From DATAGF01 sp963834875 (lineage in GTDB: Bacteria > Actinomycetota > Thermoleophilia > Miltoncostaeales > Miltoncostaeaceae): DNA of 64,000 nt. The position numbers were made by a program, and so were the translations under genes. Below the pieces are notes generated by a model that saw only the letters and a program-made list of their open reading frames with translations, ran no database searches and was not told the DNA's origin. The DNA lies in assembly GCA_963834875.1 (NCBI GenBank), contig CAWIDG010000027.1, forward strand, positions 490,629 through 554,628, given 5' to 3'. Every line of letters begins with the position of its first letter. Positions within the stretch are counted from its first letter, which is position 1. Of the stretch, positions 46,900 through 55,452 are shown piece after piece.

Positions 46900-48121
46900 C
46901 TATTGACCCCCGCGCTGGGCCGAGGCGGCCATCTCGAACGTCTCGTCGAGCCAGTCCAGGGCCCGGCGATTGAACAGCGACCGGTTCCGAAGCTCGCAGT
47001 GATCGCCCGCGCCCTCGGCGGCGGTGAAGCGGATGAGCCGCTTGGGGCAGGTCAGCGAGTCGAAGAGCGCCTGGGCGCCGGCGCCGAGCGGGTCGTTCTC
47101 GGCCGCGGTCAACAGCGTCGGGCAGCGGATCGATTCCGCGCGGCCCTCCAGGGTGTACGGCTCCATCGAGGCGATGAAGCCGCCGAGGTCGTCGACCCCC
47201 TGCACCCAGAAGCCGCGCTGGATGATCTGCCAGCGCATCAGACGGTTCCCCTCGATCCGGGCCTGCGCCTGCGCCAGGGCCTCGGCCGTGGGCGCGCCGC
47301 CGCCCGGCATCACCCTCGCGAGGAAGGCGGCCATGCTGGTGGCCGGGCCAGGGTTCCCCGGGTCGGCGATGAGCGCGGCCAGTCGCGGCTCGCCCGACGC
47401 GCCGCGCGGCGCCAGATAACCCCCCAGGCTCCAGCCGTGCAGCGCGACCCTGTCGGGGTCGACCAGCGGAAGCGTGAGGGCGAAGTCGACCACCGCCCTG
47501 ATCACGGTCTCCCAGTCGGCCCGCATGGGCACGCCCTGCACGTAGAGCATCTCACCCCTGTCCCGGCCCGTCGAACATCAGCACGTGGTAGCCGCGGCGC
47601 AGGGCCGCGACCCCCGACGCGAAGTACATGTCGGTGATGGTGGCGTCGTAGCCGTTGGTCAGCACCACCAGCGGGCGGACCCGGTCGCCGTGGCCGAACG
47701 CCGGGACGAAGTAGGCCGCCATCGATGCGCCCTCGAAGGGGATGCGCATCGGCGCGACCGCCGGCTCGCCCAGGCCGAGCCCCCGGTCGAACGCCGCCAT
47801 CTGCTTGTCGAACGCCGCCAGGAGCCGCGGGTCCACCGGCTTGCCGTAGAGCGGGTGCAACGAGGAGGCGTAGAACACGCTTGCGCGCAGGAACACGTCG
47901 CGGGCGCTGCCCCGATGACCTTCGGCGAGCGTCTCCTCCGCCTCGGCGACCATGCGGTCCGCCGCCGCCACGAAGGCGTCGTGGAAGGCGCCGTCGTCGC
48001 CGTCGCCCACGGCCTGCGCCGCGGCGACCACCTCGCCGACGTCGGCGCCGCCGTACGGGACGTAGGCGAGCGGCCAGGTGCCGAAGTCGTCGTGGAAGTC
48101 GTCCTGGAAGATCAGACCCAT
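46900..48121 (-). CDS. Alpha/beta hydrolase (FrsA/dipeptidyl-type esterase), one frame change
   Basis: ATG 48121 has GAGGGAGG upstream. The N-terminal cap domain is YVPYGGADVGEVVAAAQAV. A core starts MRIPFEGASMAAYFVPAFG and VVLTNGYDATITDMYF. The strand HVLMFDGPGQG is cut by TGA near 47551; removing one base gives DGPGQGEMLYVQG. The second part has the nucleophile elbow HGWSLGGYLAPR, TLLTAAENDPLG with Asp, and a His near GAGDHCEL. It resembles 2,6-dihydropseudooxynicotine hydrolase-like enzymes. Substrate is unknown. Confidence 0.8.
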
Positions 48122-48249
48122 CCGCCCTCCCTCGCTGGGTGTACGGCTGGCTCGCTCAGCCCGCGCTCCGGCCTTGCCGGTTCCCCGCCTCGAGGCCGAG
48201 AATGGGCACGACGGGCTCCCGAGCGGGGCCCGCGCCGAGAGGGGGACGA

Positions 48250-48582
48250 ATGACCAAGTACATCTACTTGTTCTCGTATACGAGCGAATCCGCTGCGCGC
48301 ATGATCGACAAGCCAGGCGACCGCGCCGCCGCCACTGCCAAGCTCGCCGAGGCCGTGGGCGGCTCGCTGGAGTGCTTCTACTGGATGCTGGGCCCGCACG
48401 ACGGGGTCGCCATCGTTAACGTCCCGGATGCCGCCGCCGCCGCGGGGGTCTCCATCGGCATCGCGGCCGGCGGAACCCTGAAATCGCTCGAGACCCACCA
48501 ACTCGTGACCATGGACGAGGCCATGGCCGCGCTCAAGGCGGGCAAGTCGGTCAGGGACGCCTACCAGCTTCCAGGCACGTAG
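48250..48582 (+). CDS. GYD-domain protein
   Basis: This 110-aa ferredoxin-like-fold protein reads TKYIYLFSYTSESAARMIDKPGDRAAATAKLAEAVGGSLECFYWMLGPHDGVAIVNVPD. That is the GYD family pattern, with a YWMLGPHDGV strand in place of the usual FGEYD. ATG 48250 follows GGGGGACGA. The function of GYD proteins is not established. It is divergent from the hydrolase and convergent with the cupin. Confidence 0.8.
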   Translation: MTKYIYLFSYTSESAARMIDKPGDRAAATAKLAEAVGGSLECFYWMLGPHDGVAIVNVPDAAAAAGVSIGIAAGGTLKSLETHQLVTMDEAMAALKAGKSVRDAYQLPGT

Positions 48583-48629
48583 TCACGGGCCGCTGATCCG
48601 GAGTCGCCGTCCGGAGGGCCGCGCCCTGC

Positions 48630-49132
48630 CTAGGCCGCGGGGATGCCCGGAGGTCCCAGGATCTCGATGCCGTGCTCGGCGGCGAGGGCGCCGAGCCGGG
48701 CCGGGTCGGGAGGCTGGGCCGGCGGCGGCGGCAGCGCGAGCGCTCCGGCGGGCTCGGCGGCCGCGCGCATAAAGCCCTCGAAGCCGGCAGGCTCGGCGAC
48801 CAGGAAACGCGCGCGCTCGGACGAGACCTCGAAGGTGTGCGGAACGTCGCGTGGGCCGAAGACGAAGGCGCCCGAAGGGGCGGCGATGACCTGGCCGCCG
48901 ACCCAGAAGGTCAGCTCGCCGTCGATGACGTAGAACCACTCGTCCTCGCGGCGGTGAACGTGCAGCGGCGAGCCTGCCCCGCGGGGCGCCAGGTGCTCGA
49001 TGACCGCGACGCGGCCCCCGGTCGTCTCGCTCGAGGCCTTGATGGTGGCCAGGGTGCCAGGAACCAGAGGGCCTCGCCCTCGTCGGCGCCCAGGGCGATC
49101 GGGCCGACTGTCGTGGTGGTGCTGGCGCTCAC
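48630..49132 (-). CDS. Cupin-domain protein, one frame change
   Basis: GTG 49132 has GGGAGG upstream. The first 25 codons (ASTTTTVGPIALGADEGEALWFL) are in one frame. A single-base change near 49062 leads to TLATIKASSETTGGRVAVIEHLAPRGAGSP. The cupin motif is LHVHRREDEWFYVIDGELTFWVGG, with two His and a Glu as metal ligands. FGPRDVPHTFEV is motif two. It ends TAG at 48630-48632. The enzymic role is unknown; divergent from TetR, its likely regulator. Confidence 0.72.
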
Positions 49133-49154
49133 TGCCGAGCCTCCCTGTTCTTTT

Positions 49155-49175
49155 CGCAAAACTGGCTGTTTCGCG
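49155..49175. promoter_or_regulatory. Imperfect inverted repeat in the cupin/TetR intergenic region
   Basis: CGCAAAAC (49155-49162) and GTTTCGCG (49168-49175) pair at 7 of 8 positions around TGGCT. It lies in the cupin promoter region. It may be a second operator or part of an AT-rich promoter. Confidence 0.3.
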
Positions 49176-49221
49176 ATTGTGGAGGCGAGCCTACGCGGGA
49201 CCCTGTGCTCTGTCAAATGGA

Positions 49222-49236
49222 GATACAGCGTGTATC
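49222..49236. promoter_or_regulatory. Perfect palindrome, candidate TetR operator
   Basis: GATACAGCGTGTATC is a perfect 15-base inverted repeat (6-base arms, GCG centre). It begins 25 bases upstream of the TetR ATG at 49247. It overlaps a possible -10 (TATCAT). Size and position fit autorepression by the TetR protein and control of the divergent cupin. Confidence 0.5.
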
Positions 49237-49246
49237 ATGCCTGAGG

Positions 49247-49855
49247 ATGGCCCGCCCCTACACGCTCAAGCGTCGCGCCGAGCGCCAGGAAGCCACCCGG
49301 CGCCGCATCGTTGACGCTGCCATCGAGCTCCACCAGACGATCGGCCCGGCGGCCACGACGGTGACAGACGTCGCGGCGCGGGCCGGGGTGGGCCGGGTGA
49401 CCGTCTACCGCCACTTCCCGGACGAGCTCGCGCTCGCCCGGGCCTGCAGCGGGCTGTACTTCGAGCGCCACCCCCCGCCGGACGTGGAGGGCTGGCGGGC
49501 GATTGCCGACCCCCACGAACGGCTCCGCGCTGCCCTGGACGAGACGTACGCCTACCACCGCGCAACCGAGGCGATGATGGCCCATGTCCTCGCCGACGCT
49601 CGCGACCACGAGGTCATGGCGCCCTACCACGCCTACTGGCGCCGCACGGGGGAGGTGCTCCTCGCCCCCTTCCGGGCGCGCGGGGCGCGCCGGGCGACGC
49701 TGCGAGCCGGGATCGCGGTGGCGCTCGGCTTCGACACGTGGCGCACCCTCGTGCGCGAGCAGGGACTGACCCACCAGCAGGCGGTTGACGTCGCCCTCCG
49801 GCTGGCCGGCACCCCTCCTGTCCCCTCGTCGCGGGGGCCGGCCGCACGCACCTGA
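49247..49855 (+). CDS. TetR-family transcriptional regulator
   Basis: ATG 49247 is taken because the TetR N-terminus begins there: RRAERQEATRRRIVDAAIELHQTIGPAATTVTDVAARAGVGRVTVYRHFPDELALARA. The helix-turn-helix spans residues 25-70. The C-terminal ligand domain is helical (LRAALDETYAYHRATEAMMAHVLAD). About 202 aa, normal for the family. It is divergent from a cupin gene, with palindromes in between. The stop is 22 bases before the tRNA-Val repeat. Confidence 0.88.
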   Translation: MARPYTLKRRAERQEATRRRIVDAAIELHQTIGPAATTVTDVAARAGVGRVTVYRHFPDELALARACSGLYFERHPPPDVEGWRAIADPHERLRAALDETYAYHRATEAMMAHVLADARDHEVMAPYHAYWRRTGEVLLAPFRARGARRATLRAGIAVALGFDTWRTLVREQGLTHQQAVDVALRLAGTPPVPSSRGPAART

Positions 49856-49876
49856 GCGTCACCGCGACGGGGAGGC

Positions 49877-49924
49877 ATGGGCAGTGCTGGGATTGAACCA
49901 GCGACCTCCCGCGTGTGAGGCGGG
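49877..49924 (-). repeat. Direct repeat of the 3' half of tRNA-Val (att-like)
   Basis: 48 bases are identical to 52877-52924 at the tRNA-Val gene, exactly 3,000 bases away. The copy spans the anticodon stem-loop, T arm, and acceptor 3' strand. Beyond 49924 the similarity stops; the 5' half is missing. This is what an integrase that recombines at the anticodon loop leaves behind. Confidence 0.85.
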
Positions 49925-50574
49925 TCATACGCCGTTACCAGATCGCACTGAGGGAGCGCGATCGCGGACGCGGTGCCCTCTGCTCCCGTGCGCGCTCCAG
50001 TGCATCGGGATGGCTCCAGCCCATCCTGTCGATTCGTTGGCAGAGCGAGTTCCACGGCAGGCATCCTCCCGATCGCAGCCGGCGCCGACCGCGAGCGGCC
50101 CGCAGTCGGCGCTGACGCAAGCGCTGGGATCACGCCGGCGTAGGGGTCCTCGAGTCGCGCCCGGAGGAGCTGGTGGTGGCCGTGGCGCGCGGGCGCTCCC
50201 TGAATCGGTCCGCCGCTCGGCGCTTGGGCAGGTGCGGTGCTATGGCTGCAGGCGCGGCTGCAGCCGCTTCTTCTGGTGCATGCGCCTGCACGTTGCCTGC
50301 GCCTTGGATGGCACCCCGCGCCGGGCCGAGCTCGGCGCCCAGGTGGTGCAGCCGGCGCGAAGGGGCCGAGCGGCGGGCAGCCGCTGGATCGACCAACAAG
50401 CTCGGCCGTGCCACCCACAGCCTGGTCGCCTTCGTGGCGTAGGCGCGTGAAATCGATCATCCCGTCGGCCGCTTCGGAACGTTCAGCCAGGCTCGATTCG
50501 AACGAGCGGGCGCGCTTTGGCGCGAGCCTGGCAGCGGCCCCAGACGGAACCGCTGCCGAAAGCGAGGCTCGGAG
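49925..50574. other. Gene-poor segment inside the tRNA-Val element
   Basis: There is no recognisable gene in these 650 bases. Open frames exist on both strands but none has a family signature. One plus-strand frame near 50240-50310 is Cys-rich (CYGCRRGCSRFFWCM). This may be degraded coding sequence. The codon periodicity seen in neighbours is not evident. Confidence 0.4.
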
Positions 50575-50913
50575 TTAGCCTCGTGCGCGCGTGCGGTGGC
50601 GAAACACCGCGCTGGTGGCGATGCCGAGGAGCCATCCCGCCAGGGCGGCCACGAAGAGGAACAGGGTCAAGGAGGCCGTGCTGGATCCGATGACCCAGTC
50701 GAGTCGGACCGAGCCAGAGTTGGCCACGGCCAGCGCGATCAGCACGATGAGGCTTGCCATGAGGAGCGCCGCCCAACCGTAGAGCCGGGCGGGATGGCGC
50801 CGGCTCCGCTCGCGGCGGCGTTCGCGAGACGCATCGGTCGCCGTCGGCGCCGCGGCTCCCGACTTGCGCGACCCGTTACGCCGCCCCTCCATGAGGGGAT
50901 CGATGGTGGCCAC
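50575..50913 (-). CDS. LapA-domain (DUF1049) small membrane protein
   Basis: GTG 50913 follows GGAGG by 5 bases. A basic polar N-terminus (about 60 residues, RERRRERSRRHPARLYG) precedes LLMASLIVLIALAVANSG and the second helix LTLFLFVAALAGWLLG. The pattern of two helices separated by VANSGSVRLDWVIGSS is the LapA_dom fold. Function in actinobacteria is not known. The 112-aa length is normal. Confidence 0.75.
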   Translation of the reverse strand: MATIDPLMEGRRNGSRKSGAAAPTATDASRERRRERSRRHPARLYGWAALLMASLIVLIALAVANSGSVRLDWVIGSSTASLTLFLFVAALAGWLLGIATSAVFRHRTRARG

Positions 50914-51311
50914 AGGGTCCTCCGCTTCTGCCGGCCGAGAGTGGCGGACGAGAAGCGGGAGGAGGCTGGCTGGCGAAGACCCCCCTCGGGCCTCCACCCG
51001 GGCCTCGTCGGTGCGGGTGGAGAAGAACTCGAGCGTCTACTCGTAGGGTACTCCCCTCCGGAGCCCGCCGGGTAGGGGCGACGTCCCATCGTCTCGGCAG
51101 GGTCGGCCCAGGGCGTCGGGCGGCCTGGAAGAGACTCGCCCGGAGGTGGCCTGACGGTCGCGGAGCGAGCGGGTCGCGGGTGACGGTGGGAGCCGGAACC
51201 GCCGCGGTAGACTCGATCCGCGCGTTTGCGCGGGAGAGATTTAGGCTGCGCGTGAGCCCGGGCGGGCCACCCTTGGCCGGGCGTGGCACCTGCAAGACGC
51301 GGCCCTGCGCG

Positions 51312-51833
51312 ATGCCGGTCTCGGAGGCGCCGATCGCCGAGTTGACGATCCCCCAGGAGCAGCTCTTCTCGGTGTCGCTGAACACGGTCCGCGCCTGGGC
51401 CGACTCGGGAGAGCCTCCGCACCGGCGAACCCCAGGCGGGCATCGCCGCCTCGTCGAGGCGGACGTGCTCGCCTTCCGCGCGATGCGTCAGACGGGAGCG
51501 CCGACCCGCCCCGGCGCGCGGGCGGCGGCGTGGGCATCCGTGGCGCAGCAGTGCTGCGAGCTGTTGAGATCGATCTCGGAACCTTGCGTTCCTCGCCAAG
51601 CCCTTCCGGGCAGCGAAGGAGGAGCTGGACACGAACTCCGGCGGAGCGAGGTCCTCAGGTCGAGGACGGGGGTGACTGCTCCAGCAGCCCCTCGAGGCCG
51701 GGCGCCGCCCGAACGGGCTGGAACTGCAGGACCTCGTACTGGGCGGAACCGGAGGAGTGGAAGGGGTCCTCGCCGACCATTTCCCAGATCTCCTCGGGGC
51801 TCTCGCCGCGGGCGAGGATCAGCCCGCCGGTGA
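51312..51833 (+). CDS. Excisionase/MerR-type helix-turn-helix protein
   Basis: From ATG 51312 the protein reads LFSVSLNTVRAWADSGEPPHRRTPGGHRRLVEADVLAFRAM, a winged helix of the MerR/Xis/BldC type: the RAW-ADSG turn and TPGGHRR wing. The C-terminal part after about residue 75 is Arg/Pro-rich and overlaps the convergent YCII gene. The true stop is probably nearer 51650, hidden by an indel. Such a protein could be an element excisionase or a regulator. Confidence 0.55.
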   Translation: MPVSEAPIAELTIPQEQLFSVSLNTVRAWADSGEPPHRRTPGGHRRLVEADVLAFRAMRQTGAPTRPGARAAAWASVAQQCCELLRSISEPCVPRQALPGSEGGAGHELRRSEVLRSRTGVTAPAAPRGRAPPERAGTAGPRTGRNRRSGRGPRRPFPRSPRGSRRGRGSARR

Positions 51834-51963
51834 GCGGCACCTGGCGCGCCGTGAGGAGGATCGTGCCGGCCTTCATGTTCCTCGTGATCCAGGCGCGGTG
51901 GCCGTCGAGCAGGCGATCGACCTCCTCGGCCGGCTTCGTGTAGCGAGCGATGAGCACGAACAT
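51655..51963 (-). CDS. YCII-related domain protein
   Basis: This 102-aa protein starts FVLIARYTKPAEEVDRLLDGHRAWITRNMKAGTILLTARQVPLTGGLILARG. That is the YciI fold, with the His in DGHRAWI and an Asp following in the active-site arrangement. YciI-type proteins are small and act on unknown substrates. It is 12 bases downstream of the DUF3237 gene, so probably cotranscribed. Confidence 0.82.
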   Translation of the reverse strand: MFVLIARYTKPAEEVDRLLDGHRAWITRNMKAGTILLTARQVPLTGGLILARGESPEEIWEMVGEDPFHSSGSAQYEVLQFQPVRAAPGLEGLLEQSPPSST

Positions 51964-51975
51964 GCGGTCTCCAGG

Positions 51976-52443
51976 CTAGGGGATCGGCTCCCAGATGAGC
52001 TCGGCGAAGTCGATCACGAAGTCGATGTCGCCTCCGACGACTCCCCGCGGCGCGCCGGAGGCATCTCTCGGCCGGAACTCGCCGGTCCCGACGCACACCA
52101 CATCGTTGAGCCAGGCGTAGCGCTCGTCGCCGCTCACGTGGCTTGCGGCGACGACGATCTGGCGGCTGCCCGGCGGGTAGGGCCGGGCGAAGCCTCGCCA
52201 GTCGAAGATGACCGTCGCTCCGTCCTCGGTCTCGATGGCGCCCTGGATGTTCGGGAGCGCGTTCTTGTTTACGCGGGAGCGGGGGTGGTTGGCGGCCTGC
52301 AGCCGCCCGGCGATGCGGCCCTCCACCGTCCCTTCGGCGACGAAGAAGTAGTAGCCCTCGCTACCGGACTCGCCCTCGAGCACGGTGCCACGCCCTCCGT
52401 CGGGATAGCGAAACGACGCGCGATACAGCGGCTCGAGCCGCAT
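51976..52443 (-). CDS. DUF3237 family protein
   Basis: ATG 52443 has a GGGAGGA site and gives RLEPLYRASFRYPDG. Beta-strand-rich segments EGYYFFVAEGTVEGRIAGRLQAANHPR, ATVIFDWRGFARPYPPG and RYAWLNDVVCVGTGEF match DUF3237, a small beta-barrel-like family. 155 aa. The role is unknown. It is cotranscribed with the YCII gene. Confidence 0.75.
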   Translation of the reverse strand: MRLEPLYRASFRYPDGGRGTVLEGESGSEGYYFFVAEGTVEGRIAGRLQAANHPRSRVNKNALPNIQGAIETEDGATVIFDWRGFARPYPPGSRQIVVAASHVSGDERYAWLNDVVCVGTGEFRPRDASGAPRGVVGGDIDFVIDFAELIWEPIP

Positions 52444-52877
52444 TAGTTCCTCCCGCTGCCGATTTGTCGCCGCACCGGTAACCCTCGCATCCGCCGGCCG
52501 GCCGGCGCCAGCCGCCTGAGCGCGCGGCCGGGGCACGGTTTGGGCGGTCCCGACCGGACTCGAGAGCAGGAGGCCGGCGTCGGCCGATGGCCCGCCGATC
52601 TGGGCGTCTGAATGTCATGAAGGAGGGCCTCCTCGGTGCCACGCTACGGCGTGACAGCGAAGGGGCGAGCGTGACATGAACCCCAAATCGAACGGGTGCC
52701 GGCCTCGGGGGCAGCCCCCGGCGGATCGGGGGGTGGGGTGCCCGGTTCCCCGCACCGTGTCCCGCACCGTCCCCGGTGCTCCCGCACCGTCCCGCACCGC
52801 ACCGAGATGCACGGCGCCCCGTCGGCCGGTGGTGGCTCGACGAGGCTCGATCCCGGTGGCCTCTGCGGCTTCCGGGA
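52444..52877. other. Non-coding stretch with decamer repeats before tRNA-Val
   Basis: There is no gene in these 434 bases. CCCGCACCGT occurs at 52749, 52761 and 52781, with a 9/10 copy at 52791. This low-complexity tract lies about 80 bases from the tRNA end. A GGAGGGCCTCC inverted piece near 52623 is also present. The DUF3237 promoter must lie at its left edge. Confidence 0.45.
52749..52800. repeat. CCCGCACCGT decamer repeats
   Basis: Three exact and one near-exact decamers are present, spaced 12, 20 and 10 bases. They are at the inner edge of the right att-like site. They could be arm-type binding sites of an integrase, or simple slippage. Confidence 0.5.
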
Positions 52878-52949
52878 TGGGCAGTGCTGGGATTGAACCA
52901 GCGACCTCCCGCGTGTGAGGCGGGCGCTCTCCCGCTGAGCTAACTGCCC
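52878..52949 (-). tRNA. tRNA-Val (anticodon CAC)
   Basis: The acceptor is GGGCAGT/ACTGCCC with discriminator A. The D arm has GCTCAGCGGGAGAGC. The anticodon stem CCCGC/GCGGG closes a loop CTCACAC, so the anticodon is CAC. The T arm is CTGG-TTCAATC-CCAG. No CCA is encoded. The 3' half is duplicated 3 kb away. Confidence 0.95.
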
Positions 52950-53001
52950 GGGGCGGCCAGGATACCACCGGGTCCCTGCCGCCCCTGAGAGGGTCCAGGG
53001 C

Positions 53002-53286
53002 TCACCCGGGGATGAGTCCCTCCTCCCCGTCGGTCCCGATCCCGGCGAGGTCGGACAACGTCGAGTCGGCCGGCGGGACGATCACGTCGGAGGCCACGAA
53101 CTCCTGGTCCGGCACGGGGTCGCCGGCCTGGACGATGGCGTCGATCAGGTCGCTGAGGGCGCGCTTCAGCGCCTGGTCGTCGCCGGATGAGATCGCCTTC
53201 TCGACGGCGTCGTCGGCGGCCTCGACCCCGGGCAGGTCGTCGGCCTCGAGGCGGAACTGGCCGAGGCCGAGGATGCGCACGATCAC
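53002..53286 (-). CDS. pspAA: PspAA, PspA-associated protein
   Basis: This 94-aa protein starts at GTG 53286 overlapping the pspA stop (GTGA). IVRILGLGQFRLEADDLPGVEAADDAVEKAI and VPDQEFVASDVIVPPADSTLSDLAG match the PspAA family of PspA partners. It is short and acidic. Such proteins accompany PspA in actinobacteria and some archaea. Probably cytosolic or membrane-peripheral. Confidence 0.85.
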   Translation of the reverse strand: MIVRILGLGQFRLEADDLPGVEAADDAVEKAISSGDDQALKRALSDLIDAIVQAGDPVPDQEFVASDVIVPPADSTLSDLAGIGTDGEEGLIPG

Positions 53287-54027
53287 GATCCACCCCCGGT
53301 GCCGATCTGGCCGGCCGGCGCGGAGCCCGTGCCGAGCTGCTTCTTCAGGGCCTCGAGCTCGGCGTCGACCGCGCCCTGGGAAGAGATCTCGGCGAGCTCG
53401 CGGTCGAGGACGTCGCCGCCACCGACCGACAGGTCGTCGAGCGCGCCCGACTCGAGCAGCTCGTCGATGGCGCCGGCGCGCGCCTGCATGGTCTCGACCT
53501 TGTCCTCGGCCCGCTGCATCGCGAGCCCGACGTCGGCCATGTCCTCGCCGATGCCGCTGAGCGACTCGCCGATCTTGGTCTGGGCCTCGGCGGCCGTGTA
53601 CTGGGCCTTGATCGTCTCCTTCTGGACGCGGAAGGCCTCGATCTTGGTCGACAGCTTCTGCTCGGCCATGACGAGCTTGTCCTGCTCGACCTGCAGCTGG
53701 TCCCGTTGGGCCTGGATGCTGGTGATCTGCGCCTGGGCGGCCGGCCTTGCGCTCGAGCGCCGCCCGGGCCAGGTCCTCGCGGCCCGCGCCCAGGGCCTGC
53801 TTGGCCTGCGACTCGAGGTGCCCGACGCTCGCGTTCAGCTTGTCGAGCTGCAGGTCGAGGCGCTTCTTGCTCGTGGCGACGTCGGCCACCCCGCGCCGGA
53901 CCTGCTGCAGCATCTCGGTCTGCTTCTCGAAGCCGAGGTCGAGCATCTCCCTGGGATCCTCGGCGGCGTCGAGCGCCTTGTTGGCCTTCGCCTGGAAGAT
54001 CGCCTTCAGGCGGCTGAAGAAGCTCAT
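53283..54027 (-). CDS. pspA: PspA/IM30 family envelope stress protein, one frame change
   Basis: ATG 54027 gives SFFSRLKAIFQAKANKALDAAEDPREMLDLGFEKQTEML, the PspA amphipathic N-terminus. Coiled-coil follows. Near 53745 the frame shifts; RAALERK continues as AQITSIQAQRDQLQVEQDKL and VMAEQKLSTKIEAFRVQKETIKAQY. It ends KKQLGTGSAPAGQIGTGGGS. It forms membrane-repairing polymers (ESCRT-III-like). It is followed by pspAA with GTGA overlap. Confidence 0.85.
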
Positions 54028-54136
54028 CGTCACCCCTTCTCTGATGGGCCGCGGCCTCCGAGCCTACGCAAACGAGGCCACCGGACGGAAGGCCGTGGGC
54101 GGTCGTGCGAAGGGAAAGGGAGGCTATCCTCCTGCT

Positions 54137-55430
54137 GTGAGCCCCCAAGGCCGCCTGGCGGTCGTGATCCTCGCCCTCGTCGCGGCCCTCGCGCTCGCCG
54201 GCTCCGCGCTGGGGCAGGTCGATCCCTCCGCGCTGCAGCAGACGGACGTCGCCATCGAGAGCGGCGCGCAGGTCAGCGACGACGACCGCGAGGCCCTCGA
54301 GGACTCCGCCTCCGAGCTCAGCAGGGCGGGCACCCCGACCAAGTACGTCGTGCTCGAGGCCCGGCCGTCGGACCCGGCCGCCTACGCGCGCTCGGTCCGG
54401 CAGGCGGTCGGCGCCGAGTGGACCGTGCTGGTTCTGTCGCCGAGCAACCTGCGCATCGACTCCCCGCTTCCGACCTCGGCCGAGCAGGCCGCGTTCGAGG
54501 AGGAGCGGGACACGCTGCAGGACGACCCGATCGAGGGCACCATCGCGGTCGCCGAGCGGCTCTCCGAGGCGGCCGGCAGCCCGGTGGCCGACGGCTCGTC
54601 CGACGGCGACGGCGACGGGAGCAGCAACGGCCTCGTGGGCCTCGCCATCATCGGCGGCCTCGTCATCGTCGGGGGCGGCGGGGCGCTCCTGCTCAGCCGG
54701 CGCTCCCAGAAGCGCAGGCTGGAGCAGTCGGCCGCCGCCGACCGCGCCGCGCTCGATCCGATGGTCGACGGCCTGGCGGCGCAGATCGCCGATCTCGACC
54801 AGGACATGGAGCTGGGCGGCGAGCGGGCGCTCGCCGCGAAGGAGGACTACGCCGCCGCCGCGCTGGCCTACAGCGAGGCCCGGGAGGTGCTCGCGCTTCC
54901 AAGCCCGACGCCGGCCCAGGTGGACACCGCCGGCGACCTCCTGGAGAAGGGCCTACGCGCGGCGCGGCGCGCGCGGGCGCGCCTCGACGGACGGCCGGTC
55001 GAGGAGGCCGAGGAGGAGCCGCTGCTTCAGGGGCTCTGCACCTTCAACCCGCAGCACGGCAAGGCCGTGACCAGCGTCAGCGTCGCCGGACCCGACGGCG
55101 AACAGGCCGAGATCCCGACCTGCCAGGAGTGCGCCGACCGCATGAACGAGGGGCGTCAACCCGACTACCGCGAGGTCGAGACGGCCGCAGGGCCGGGTGC
55201 CCTACTGGCAGACGGGGCGGATGGGCGGCGGGGGCATCGGCGGCCCGCTCATCGGTGGGGCGCTGCTGGGGATCCTCCTCGGCGGGATGATGGGCGGCGG
55301 GCCGGCGCACGGCTCCCCCGGTGGCGACTGGGGCGGCGGCGGGGGCGACGACTTCGGCGGCGGCGGCGACTGGGGCGGCGGCGGAGGGTTCGGCGGGGGC
55401 GGCGACTTCGGGGGCGGCGGGGACTTCTGA
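54137..55430 (+). CDS. TPM-like membrane protein with Gly/Asp-rich tail, one frame change
   Basis: GTG 54137 gives a signal peptide (VILALVAALALAGSALG). A TPM-like domain (TDVAIESGAQVSDDDREALEDSASELSRAG) leads to a helix at about residues 165-185 (LVGLAIIGGLVIVGGGGALLL). After a helical region comes CTFNPQHGKA...CQECADRM. Near 55190 the frame changes to GGGIGGPLIGGALLGILLGGMMGGG and GGGGDFGG repeats. It is divergent from pspA and a likely part of that stress module. Confidence 0.75.
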
Positions 55431-55452
55431 CCGCGCGCCCCCTGGGCCTCAG

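Larger units (their letters stand above)
49877..52949. mobile_element. Putative small integrated element or remnant at tRNA-Val(CAC)
   Basis: The 48-bp direct repeats bound a 3-kb segment, with the intact tRNA at the right end and the 3'-half copy on its 3' side. This is the standard geometry for tRNA-site integration. Inside are a long gene-poor left part, a LapA-like membrane protein, an excisionase-type helix-turn-helix protein, a YCII protein and a DUF3237 protein. No integrase was found. It may be a degraded island or a deletion derivative. Confidence 0.55.

Noticed and set aside
49877..49924. A second functional tRNA gene
   Set aside because: The D arm and 5' acceptor strand are missing; only the 3' half is present.
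52615..52968. Open frames across the tRNA-Val and decamer repeats
   Set aside because: They overlap a tRNA and low-complexity repeats and have no homology-like motif.
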